In this document: piece after piece, positions 1 to 5,991 of the stretch | Layout: each line of letters begins with the position of its first letter | Numbering within the stretch: the first letter of the stretch is position 1 | From: Verrucomicrobiota bacterium | GTDB taxonomy: Bacteria > Verrucomicrobiota > Verrucomicrobiia > Verrucomicrobiales > Akkermansiaceae | NCBI GenBank assembly: GCA_008932955.1 | Contig: WBXE01000147.1 | Location: 1-5,991 of the forward strand | DNA: 5,991 nucleotides | Reading direction: 5' to 3' | Position numbers and translations under genes: made by a program | Notes under the pieces: generated by a model | What the model was told of the DNA's origin: nothing | What the model saw: the letters and a program-made list of their open reading frames with translations, nothing else | Database searches by the model: none

Positions 1-22
1 CTCATGCACAGCTCCGCGCCCC

Positions 23-117
23 GGCGGGCAAGCCCGCCCAGCCTCCGGCGGGGGCAAGCCCCCGCACTCCACGGAGTGCGGCAGCTTGCTGCCGCCAGGC
101 CAAGCCAGCTTGCTGGC
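23..117. repeat. Compound array of five perfect inverted repeats
   Basis: Five perfect inverted repeats, each with a 2-nt centre, lie in 95 bp: 23-38 (arms GGCGGGC/GCCCGCC), 48-65 (GCGGGGGC/GCCCCCGC), 63-80 (CGCACTCC/GGAGTGCG), 78-95 (GCGGCAGC/GCTGCCGC) and 104-117 (GCCAGC/GCTGGC). The second and third share 63-65, and the third and fourth share 78-80, so neighbouring hairpins compete at their bases. Direct repetition is superimposed: 21-46 and 45-70 are near-copies, CAGCTTGCTG occurs at 82-91 and 106-115, and GTGCGGCAG occurs at 76-84 and 128-136. No coding sequence crosses it. The structure is seen directly. Its role is unknown: it could be a REP/BIME-like intergenic repeat family, an mRNA 3'-end protector or a transcription barrier. 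I recall similar GC-rich palindromes in verrucomicrobial intergenic regions but could not check this. Confidence 0.8.
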
Positions 118-149
118 GAGTGTCGGCGTGCGGCAGATTCATTCGCCGC

Positions 150-188
150 GCATCTGCAGCGGCGGTCATAGACGCGCCGCTGCAATGC
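150..188 (-). terminator. Stem-loop just downstream of topB, possible terminator
   Basis: A 10-bp perfect stem pairs 155-164 (TGCAGCGGCG) with 175-184 (CGCCGCTGCA) around a 10-nt loop. It extends by four more pairs (150-153 with 185-188) if C154 is bulged. On the minus strand it begins 5 nt after the topB stop codon, where a terminator or 3'-end stabilising hairpin would be expected. No U-tract follows it on the minus strand, so it is not a canonical intrinsic terminator. The stem is seen directly; the function is inferred from position. Confidence 0.45.
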
Positions 189-192
189 TAAG

Positions 193-2817
193 CTATTTTT
201 TAGCGGCCTTTTTAGCGGTTTTTTTCGCCGTTTTCTTGGCGGTTTTTTTCGCTGTTTTTTTGGCTGGAGTCGTTGGGGTGGCGGCGTCGACCGCAGCGGT
301 GGCGGCGGGTTTTTTATCCGGGCGGGGTTCGAATTCGAAGCCGATTTTGCTGGTGGCGGTGTCGAATGTCAGGCGGGCATCGAACTTGCGCTTGGTGCGG
401 TTGGAGACGAAGCCGCGGAGCAAGTCGGTTTTGCCAGCGCTGAGGAGTTTGACGAGTTGCTCGGCAGGGATGTCGCGCTGCAGGATCGAGCGGCCGATGC
501 GGATGCCGTGGGGTTCTTTTTTGGTGACGAGCGCGGGCAAGTGGTAGGCCTTTTCCGTCTGATAGATCGAGCCGCTGCGGCCATCGGGGAGAGTCACCTC
601 GCCGATGATTTGCTCGGGGCTGAGCTCGGGGGCGGCGTCGCGGTCGTCGTTGTCGAAGACGAATTTGACCTTGAGTTTTTCGTCGAGGGCGAGGCCGGCG
701 TCGAAGGGTTTGTTAAACTTGGATTTGAAGCCGGTGAGCGGGCCGACAAACTTTTTGGTGATGAGCTCGCGGGCTTCCTCATCGCTTAGAAGGCGGCTGG
801 CAATGTGTTTTTTGACTTGGAATTTGCACTCCAGTTCGCGGCATTCGTAGGTGGCGTCGGTTTGGCGCAAGGCGAGCGCGCCGCACACAGGGCAGGCGGC
901 GGCAAGGTCGTCGAAGACCTGGCCTTTGGCGTCGGCGGCAAGTTTGCGGGCCTTGGCGACGATATCGTTGGTGTAGGCGATGATTTCGCGCATGAAATCG
1001 GCGCGCTGGAGGTGGCCGAGCTCCATTTGGCGGAGTTTAAATTCCCAATCGCCGGTGAGCATCGGCGAGTAGAGGCCCTCGATGTCCATTTGACGAACCA
1101 GCGCGATGAGGCGCATGCCGCTGCCGGTGACGTGGAGGTCGCGGCCGTCGCGGGCGAGGTATTTTTGGGCGATAAGGCCTTCGATGGTGGCGGCACGGGT
1201 GGCTGGGGTGCCGAGGCCGCGATCGGCCATGGCTTCGGCGAGGGCTTCGTCGTCGATGAGTTTGCCGGCACCTTCCATGGCCGAGAGCAAGGTGGCTTCG
1301 GTGAAACGGGCCGGCGGCTTGGTGGTTTCGTGAGCGACCTCGATGGTGGCGACGTGGGCGGTTTCGTTAGGAGTGACTGGGACCAATTCGTCCTTGCCTG
1401 CGGCGACGCCTGGGCGGCGGCCATAGACTTCGAGCCAACCGGGTTTGACGAGGATGCGGCCCTCGGTTTTAAAAACGTCGGTGAGCGACGGGTGGGCGAT
1501 GCGGGTGAGGCGGGTGGTTTGCTCAAACTCAGCGGACGGATAGAAAACGGCGATGAAGCGCTTGACGATGAGGTCGTAGAGCTTTTGTTCGGCATCGGAG
1601 AGCTTGGCGGTCTTGCCGGTGGGGATGATGGCAAAGTGGTCGGAAACCTTTTTATTATCGAAGATGCGGCGGGATTTGCTCAGGTGAGGGCCGCCATTGG
1701 GGCTGCCTTTGAGGACGGCGGCGGCGTATGGGGCGACGAGCAGGCTGCTATTGGCGATGTCCTGCATGGTCTCGCGGACGTTGGCGGAGTAATCTTCCGG
1801 GAGGTAGCGGGAGTCTGTCCTCGGATAGGTGATCATCTTGTGCTTCTCATAGAGAGCTTGGGCGATTTGCAGGGTGCCCTTGGCCGAAAACGGTGCCTCG
1901 CGCTGCAAGGTGGTGAGGTCGTAGAGTTGCGGGGCAATCTGGGATTGAGCGCGCTTTTCTTCGCTCACACTGCCGTTTTTGCCATCGCAGCGGTCGCGAA
2001 TCGCTTCCGCGGCGCTTTGTTCCCACAGCCGCTCCGGCCGCGAGTGCGGGTTGGCTTCGTCCTTTTTCCAGGTTTCGTCGATCCATTTGCCTGGGTAGCG
2101 ACCGGCCGCCACGTCAAACGTCGCCTGGACCTCAAAGTAGGGCGTGGTCGAGAATGCCTGGATTTCCGCCTCGCGGGTGGCGAGGATGGCCAGGGTGGGC
2201 GTTTGGACGCGGCCGGCTGCGGTGATATTGAAGCCACCGTGGCGCGAATTGAAACAGGTCAGCGCACGGGTCGCGTTGAGGCCCACCAGCCAATCGGATT
2301 CCGAGCGGCACTTGGCGGCGTCGGCGAGCGGGCGCATCTGGGCATCGCTGCGCAGCGAGTCCCAAGCGACGAGGATGGCGTTGTTGGTCATCGACTGCAT
2401 CCACAGCCGCTGGACCGGCTTGGTGATGGCGCCGATATCGAGGATGTAGCGAAAAATAAGCTCGCCCTCGCGGCCGGCGTCGCAGGCATTGACGATGGCG
2501 TCGATGTCCTTGCGTTTGGCGAGCTTGAGGATTTGCTTGAGCCGCGCCTCTGAATCGGGAATCGGGTCGAGATCAAAATTCTCCGGAATCGCCGGCAAAA
2601 CGTCGAATTTCCACGGCAGCTTTTTGCCGTTGGGCCCCATGGGCATGCGCAATTCGACGAGGTGGCCGACGGCGGAGGTGATGACTGCGGCCTCATTTTC
2701 GTAGAAAATATCGCGGCCGCTGCCCACTTTTTCGAATTTGCCGAGGGGTTTGGCAAGGGCGCGGCTCAGGTCGGTCATGACGCTGGGTTTCTCGGCGATG
2801 ATGAGTATTTTTCCCAT
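193..2817 (-). CDS. topB: DNA topoisomerase III (type IA) with zinc ribbon and lysine-rich tail
   Basis: Type IA topoisomerase of 874 residues. It cuts one DNA strand through a 5'-phosphotyrosine link, passes another strand and reseals; in cells it decatenates and resolves recombination or replication intermediates. The Toprim domain is at about 1-150, with IAEKPS (Glu9, Lys10) and the acidic motif DAGREGE (113-119). The core spans about 160-625: RVQTPTLAIL at 203-212, catalytic Tyr331 in MITYPRTDSRYL, and GLGTPATRAATIEGLI at 534-549. A zinc ribbon follows (Cys642, 645, 659, 664), then two C-terminal repeats (about 677-723 and 782-832) of the GFKSK..KPFDA type and a Lys/Ala/Thr tail from about 835. 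E. coli TopB is about 650 residues; the excess here is C-terminal. DAGREGE, with Gly where E. coli has the second Asp, is known in TopB of the Bacillus type, so activity is expected. The ATG at 2815-2817 fits the conserved N-terminus; no clear Shine-Dalgarno precedes it. No plasmid or ICE genes adjoin, so I read it as chromosomal rather than a conjugative relative. Confidence 0.96.
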   Translation of the reverse strand: MGKILIIAEKPSVMTDLSRALAKPLGKFEKVGSGRDIFYENEAAVITSAVGHLVELRMPMGPNGKKLPWKFDVLPAIPENFDLDPIPDSEARLKQILKLAKRKDIDAIVNACDAGREGELIFRYILDIGAITKPVQRLWMQSMTNNAILVAWDSLRSDAQMRPLADAAKCRSESDWLVGLNATRALTCFNSRHGGFNITAAGRVQTPTLAILATREAEIQAFSTTPYFEVQATFDVAAGRYPGKWIDETWKKDEANPHSRPERLWEQSAAEAIRDRCDGKNGSVSEEKRAQSQIAPQLYDLTTLQREAPFSAKGTLQIAQALYEKHKMITYPRTDSRYLPEDYSANVRETMQDIANSSLLVAPYAAAVLKGSPNGGPHLSKSRRIFDNKKVSDHFAIIPTGKTAKLSDAEQKLYDLIVKRFIAVFYPSAEFEQTTRLTRIAHPSLTDVFKTEGRILVKPGWLEVYGRRPGVAAGKDELVPVTPNETAHVATIEVAHETTKPPARFTEATLLSAMEGAGKLIDDEALAEAMADRGLGTPATRAATIEGLIAQKYLARDGRDLHVTGSGMRLIALVRQMDIEGLYSPMLTGDWEFKLRQMELGHLQRADFMREIIAYTNDIVAKARKLAADAKGQVFDDLAAACPVCGALALRQTDATYECRELECKFQVKKHIASRLLSDEEARELITKKFVGPLTGFKSKFNKPFDAGLALDEKLKVKFVFDNDDRDAAPELSPEQIIGEVTLPDGRSGSIYQTEKAYHLPALVTKKEPHGIRIGRSILQRDIPAEQLVKLLSAGKTDLLRGFVSNRTKRKFDARLTFDTATSKIGFEFEPRPDKKPAATAAVDAATPTTPAKKTAKKTAKKTAKKTAKKAAKK
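196..267 (-). repeat. (KKTA)n-coding microrepeat at the topB 3' end
   Basis: The last 24 codons of topB (residues 851-874) encode four KKTA units after Pro-Ala, then KKAAKK, as roughly 12-nt units. Most Lys codons are AAA, giving three A7 tracts on the coding strand (T7 on the plus strand at about 219-225, 243-249 and 255-261) in otherwise GC-rich DNA. Similar low-complexity basic tails occur in bacterial histone H1-like and AlgP-type proteins and on some topoisomerases, where they bind DNA non-specifically. DNA binding here is inferred. The repeat and A-tracts are prone to length change by replication or transcription slippage. Confidence 0.85.
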
Positions 2818-2948
2818 GGTGGCAGGTCGCGCTAGGCGCTGTGACGTCAGGGACTAGTCTTGAAATGTCGCCTTTGGCAAGTGGATTGTGGATTTTGAAG
2901 AGACAAGATTGCGTCCGGCGGGTTTTTAGGCCACAAGACGTCGTCCGC
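2818..2948. promoter_or_regulatory. Divergent intergenic region between topB and gspE
   Basis: This 131-bp spacer separates the divergent starts of topB and gspE, so both promoters most likely lie here. Two 8-bp palindromes sit close together, TGACGTCA (2842-2849) and GACTAGTC (2852-2859), and could be operator half-structures. A direct repeat GCGCT occurs at 2829-2833 and 2836-2840. On the minus strand TTGCCA (2880-2875) resembles a -35 box, but the element 16 nt on (ACTAGT) is a poor -10. On the plus strand TTGAAA (2860-2865) is followed 18 nt later by GATTGT, also a weak match. I cannot assign either promoter firmly. The gspE reading frame stays open back to GTG 2841, so part of the spacer could be coding if an upstream start is used. 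Confidence 0.45.
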
Positions 2949-4664
2949 ATGAGCCAGCTTTTGATTGAACCCGCCCGTCGCACAGGTTGCGAGGATTTGC
3001 CCGCACTCGCCGAAGTTCTGCGTGGGGCGGCCCAACGCCAACGCTCACCCATTGTCGACCTGCTCGACGCTGGCTTAGTCAACGAGGAGAATTACTTGCG
3101 CGAATTGGCAGGGGATCTCCAATTGGAGTGGCTGGCTAGTATTCCCATTGCCGAGGTGCCGCTGCCCTTGCGCGAGGCCTGCGGCCCGCGCATCGCCCTA
3201 CGCCACCGCTTGCTGCCCGTGGCCATCGAGGGCGAGGGCGACCAACGCCGCCTCAAACTGGCCACCTTTGACCCGTTCAATTTGATCGCCCGGCAAGCCG
3301 CGGCTCAGGAACTCGCCCTGCCAATCGACTGGTGCATGGCCTCCCGCAAGCGCTTGCACGAAGCGCTGCGCCGCCTCTACGGGGTGGGTGCCGACACCTT
3401 TGAGCAAATCCTCGAGGGCCGGGATTTCGACTACGACCACATCGAAGGCAACGAAGACCAGGCCAACATCATCGACCAAGACGACGACGAAGAGGCCAGC
3501 GTGGTCAAATTCGTCAACCAGATCATCCGCGAGGCGCTCGATCAACGGGCCACCGATATTCACGTCGAGCCGCTGAGCACCAACCTGCGCATCCGCTACC
3601 GGGTCGACGGCCGCCTGCTGGAAATCGCGGTGCCGGAAAATATCAAGGCGCTGCAAAGCTCGGTCATCGCCCGGCTCAAAATCATGGCGCACCTCGACAT
3701 TGCCGAGCGCCGGATTCCTCAGGACGGCCGCATCAACCTCCAGTTCGAAGGCCAGACCATCGACGTGCGCGTCGCCACCGTGCCCACCGTCGAGGGCGAA
3801 AGCGTGTCGCTGCGCTTGCTTAACCAGGAGCGCTTCAATCTCGACAAGCTGCGGATGGAGCCGTACATCCGGCGCAAAATCGAAGCCTTGTTGCACCTGC
3901 CCAACGGCATCATCCTGATCACCGGCCCCACCGGATCGGGCAAGAGCACCAGCCTTTATTCCTTCCTCAGCGAGGTGAACCACCCGGAGCAGCGCATCGT
4001 CACCGTCGAGGATCCGGTGGAAAACAAGCTCACCGGGGTGATGCAGATTGCCGTGAAAAGCGAGATCGGGCTCACCTTCGCCACCGCCCTGCGTTCCATC
4101 CTGCGCGCCGACCCCAACATCGTCATGATCGGGGAAATTCGCGACCTGGAAACCGCCGAAATCGCCATCCGCGCCTCCCTCACCGGTCACCTCGTCTTTT
4201 CCACCCTCCACACCAATGACGCGCTCGGCGGCATTAGCCGCTTGATCGACATGGGCGTCGAGCCATTCCTGGTATCCGCCGCGGTGCGGGCCTTCCTCGC
4301 CCAGCGCCTAGTGCGCCGCTTGTGCCCGGCATGCAAGGTGCCGCGTGCCGTGTCAGATGCCGACCGCCGGGAACTGGGCATGCCGCTGGACATCGTCGGC
4401 CAAGCCTACTCGCCCTGCGGCTGCGACCAATGCCGCGGCACCGGCTTCTCCGGCCGCCTCGCCATTTATGAAATGGTCGTGCTCACCGCGGCCATGCAGG
4501 ATCTCATCGCCCACAGCGCGCAAGCCGCCGACGTCCGCGCCCAGTCCGTGCGCGATGGCTACATCCCGATGCGCGGCTATGGCTGGCACAAGGTGATGCA
4601 GGGCGAAACCACCATCGAGGAGGTGGTTTCCGTCACCTCGTCGGATATCGGCGGTATCGACTGA
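2949..4664 (+). CDS. gspE: Type II secretion / type IV pilus assembly ATPase GspE (PilB family)
   Basis: Cytoplasmic hexameric ATPase of 571 residues that drives pseudopilus or pilus assembly through the GspF/PilC platform. An N-terminal T2SSE_N/MshEN-like domain (about 30-145) is joined by an acidic linker (158-182, with DQDDDEE) to the ATPase. The family motifs are complete: Asp box RATDIHVEP (200-208) and RYRVDG (216-221), Walker A GPTGSGKS (326-333), catalytic EDPVE (354-358), Walker B MIGEIRD (393-399), His box TGHLVFSTLHTND (412-424). A tetracysteine metal site is present: CPAC (Cys459, 462) and CDQC (Cys492, 495), with an extra Cys490. The C-terminus GETTIEEVVSVT is typical. The frame is open to GTG 2841 and has an ATG at 2865. 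I prefer ATG 2949 because the 36 extra residues resemble no known domain and would fill the likely promoter region; no Shine-Dalgarno supports any choice. The tetracysteine argues against PilT, but GspE and PilB cannot be told apart from this gene alone. gspF follows 32 nt later. Confidence 0.93.
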   Translation: MSQLLIEPARRTGCEDLPALAEVLRGAAQRQRSPIVDLLDAGLVNEENYLRELAGDLQLEWLASIPIAEVPLPLREACGPRIALRHRLLPVAIEGEGDQRRLKLATFDPFNLIARQAAAQELALPIDWCMASRKRLHEALRRLYGVGADTFEQILEGRDFDYDHIEGNEDQANIIDQDDDEEASVVKFVNQIIREALDQRATDIHVEPLSTNLRIRYRVDGRLLEIAVPENIKALQSSVIARLKIMAHLDIAERRIPQDGRINLQFEGQTIDVRVATVPTVEGESVSLRLLNQERFNLDKLRMEPYIRRKIEALLHLPNGIILITGPTGSGKSTSLYSFLSEVNHPEQRIVTVEDPVENKLTGVMQIAVKSEIGLTFATALRSILRADPNIVMIGEIRDLETAEIAIRASLTGHLVFSTLHTNDALGGISRLIDMGVEPFLVSAAVRAFLAQRLVRRLCPACKVPRAVSDADRRELGMPLDIVGQAYSPCGCDQCRGTGFSGRLAIYEMVVLTAAMQDLIAHSAQAADVRAQSVRDGYIPMRGYGWHKVMQGETTIEEVVSVTSSDIGGID

Positions 4665-4696
4665 TTTAGCCCCCTCGCCTTTTCCCGTTTCCCGCC

Positions 4697-5977
4697 ATGC
4701 CGCTGTTTGCCTATAAAGCCCTCAATGCCCAAGGATCGATGACCTCCGGGGAATTCGATGCCGCCGATCGCAATGAAGCATTGCGCTTACTGGATCGGCG
4801 CGGCCTCCAACCGGTGAGCCTGCGCGAGAGCGCCACCGCCGCCGCCGCTTCGGTTAGAAAACCCAATGGCAAGGGCAAGCCCGAGGAGTCATCCCGTGCT
4901 CAAGCCGCCAAGGAGGACAAGATTCCGGATGGCCCGATCAAGCTCAAGCGCCAGGAAGTGGTGCTCTTCACCGAGGAACTCTCCGACATGCTCTCCGCCG
5001 GCTTGCAACTCGAGCCCGCTCTCAAGTCGATGGAAAACCGCCAGGAACTCGGCAACCTCAAAGCCGTGTCCTTCAAAATCCGTCAGGTGGTGCGCGACGG
5101 CGTGAATTTCTCGGTGGCCTTGAAAAAAGCCAGCCCGAGCTTTGGTCCGCTGTACTGTTCGCTGGCGGCGGCGGGTGAAGCGTCCGGCGCGCTCGACACC
5201 ATTCTCAAACGCCAAGCGCACTACCTCAAGACGCTCGCCGAATTGCAGAGCCGACTGGTGCTGGCGATGATCTATCCGATATTTCTGATCGTGGCGGGTA
5301 TCGCGGTTTCCATCGTGTTTGTCACCACCCTCATTCCCCAGCTCACCGCGCTGATCGCCAGCACGCCGGGCGGCAAAGTGCCCCTCGGTGCCGCCATCCT
5401 CATCGCTATCTCCGTCTTCCTTAAAAAATGGTGGATCGTCATGCTGGTGGCAATGATTGGCGCCGCCATCTTCTTCAAGGCTTGGAAAGACAACGATGCC
5501 AACAAGCCCAAGTGGGACCGCATCAAACTCAATCTGCCCTTGGTCGGCCCAGTCATCACCAGCCGCTTCTATGTCCAGTTTTTGGAAACCATGGCCAATC
5601 TCGTGGGCAACGGCCTGCCCTTGTTGCGGGCTCTCGAGTTGTCGCGCGACGCCACCTACAACCGCTCGCTGCGCGTCGAGCTCGACCGCGTCATCGAACA
5701 AGTCGGCGATGGCCGCTCGTTTTCCAAAGCTCTGATCCGCAGCGGCGCCTTCCCTCCCTTGCTCATCGACATGATCTCCGTCGGCGAGCAAACCGGCAAA
5801 ATCGATATCTCGTTGCGCCGCGCAGCCGAGCGCTATGACAAGGAGCTCGACAAGGATCTGCAGCGCATCATGGCGCTAATCATGCCCACCGTGCTCATCA
5901 TCATGGCTTGCCTCATCGGCACCATGGCCTATCTGATGATCACCGCCATCTTCCAGACCATCTCCGCCCTGCATTGA
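4697..5977 (+). CDS. gspF: Type II secretion / type IV pilus inner-membrane platform protein GspF (PilC family)
   Basis: Polytopic inner-membrane protein of 426 residues that links the GspE ATPase to the assembling (pseudo)pilus. The N-terminus MPLFAYKALNAQG with GEF.A..R.EAL..L..RGL.P is the classic family start (1-42). A charged, Ala-rich linker (about 44-83) follows, then T2SSF domain 1 (about 87-212, with FTEELSDMLSAGLQLEPAL and a membrane segment near 188-212 containing MIYP). A second hydrophobic region lies at about 230-261. T2SSF domain 2 (about 290-415) has FLETMANLVGNGLPLLRAL and VGEQTGKID, and a last membrane segment at about 392-417. Length is near the usual 400 or so residues. 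In the last segment the usual Glu-Pro reads Met396-Pro397. The ATG start matches the family N-terminus exactly, but the 32 nt before it (27 pyrimidines) contain no Shine-Dalgarno. It should be co-transcribed with gspE. PilC is the alternative name if the machine is a pilus. The stop is doubled (TGATGA). Confidence 0.93.
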   Translation: MPLFAYKALNAQGSMTSGEFDAADRNEALRLLDRRGLQPVSLRESATAAAASVRKPNGKGKPEESSRAQAAKEDKIPDGPIKLKRQEVVLFTEELSDMLSAGLQLEPALKSMENRQELGNLKAVSFKIRQVVRDGVNFSVALKKASPSFGPLYCSLAAAGEASGALDTILKRQAHYLKTLAELQSRLVLAMIYPIFLIVAGIAVSIVFVTTLIPQLTALIASTPGGKVPLGAAILIAISVFLKKWWIVMLVAMIGAAIFFKAWKDNDANKPKWDRIKLNLPLVGPVITSRFYVQFLETMANLVGNGLPLLRALELSRDATYNRSLRVELDRVIEQVGDGRSFSKALIRSGAFPPLLIDMISVGEQTGKIDISLRRAAERYDKELDKDLQRIMALIMPTVLIIMACLIGTMAYLMITAIFQTISALH

Positions 5978-5991
5978 TGACGGGGTGGGGA

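Noticed and set aside
23..117. CRISPR array or rho-independent terminator as an explanation for the repeats
   Set aside because: There are no regularly spaced identical repeats with unique spacers and no U-tract after any of the hairpins.
86..547. Plus-strand 153-codon ORF with a hydrophobic AVFFAVFLAVFF-like stretch resembling a membrane protein
   Set aside because: It lies antisense to the topB 3' end; the hydrophobic repeat is the reverse complement of the KKTA codons. Its start sits inside the palindrome array.
2461..2481. Missing second Asp in the topB Toprim DxDxE motif (DAGREGE) as a sign of inactivation
   Set aside because: The DAGREGE form is known in TopB of the Bacillus type, and Glu9, Tyr331 and the other motifs are intact, so it is a subfamily variant rather than a defect.
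805..2553. Long plus-strand ORF (582 codons) opposite topB
   Set aside because: It is antisense to a well-conserved type IA topoisomerase. Its Gly/Ala/Val/Asp-rich translation has no recognisable domain, which is typical of antisense frames in GC-rich genes.
3198..4211. Minus-strand 337-codon ORF opposite gspE
   Set aside because: It is antisense to the conserved GspE ATPase core; its composition is biased and it shows no family motif.
4889..5791. Minus-strand 300-codon ORF opposite gspF
   Set aside because: It is antisense to GspF and rich in Asp, Glu, Gly and His with no known motif; a codon-bias shadow.

Overview
The window is GC-rich bacterial chromosomal DNA holding three complete genes: a DNA topoisomerase III gene (topB) on the minus strand and, diverging from it, a gspE-gspF pair on the plus strand for a type II secretion / type IV pilus-like machine. 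There is no tRNA, rRNA, transposase, integrase, phage gene or CRISPR array. The organism cannot be named from 6 kb. Several traits would fit Verrucomicrobiota or a related PVC-type lineage: Shine-Dalgarno sequences are weak or absent before all three genes, topoisomerase III carries a Lys/Ala/Thr tail, and the intergenic space has a compound GC-rich palindrome array of a kind I associate with verrucomicrobial genomes. This placement is tentative.

Layout: 1-192 is non-coding and very structured. It holds five perfect inverted repeats packed end to end (23-117), then a separate long stem-loop (150-188) just past the topB stop codon. 193-2817 (minus) is topB, 874 residues, with an intact Toprim domain, the catalytic tyrosine, a four-cysteine zinc ribbon, two C-terminal repeats and a (KKTA)n tail. 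2818-2948 is the divergent spacer, which should contain both promoters; no strong sigma-70 promoter stands out. 2949-4664 (plus) is gspE, 571 residues, with all the ATPase motifs. After a 32-nt pyrimidine-rich gap, 4697-5977 (plus) is gspF, 426 residues, a three-pass inner-membrane platform protein. The last 14 nt are too short to assign.

Function: gspE and gspF are almost certainly co-transcribed. GspE is the cytoplasmic ATPase that powers pseudopilus or pilus assembly, and GspF is the membrane platform it acts on. Secretin and pseudopilin genes are not in view and could lie to the right or elsewhere. topB is a separate housekeeping transcription unit, with no visible link to secretion beyond sharing a promoter region. 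I see no convincing new multigene system. The points most worth a second look are the palindrome array, the lysine tail encoded by A-rich microrepeats, and a Glu-to-Met change at a usually conserved Glu-Pro site in GspF.
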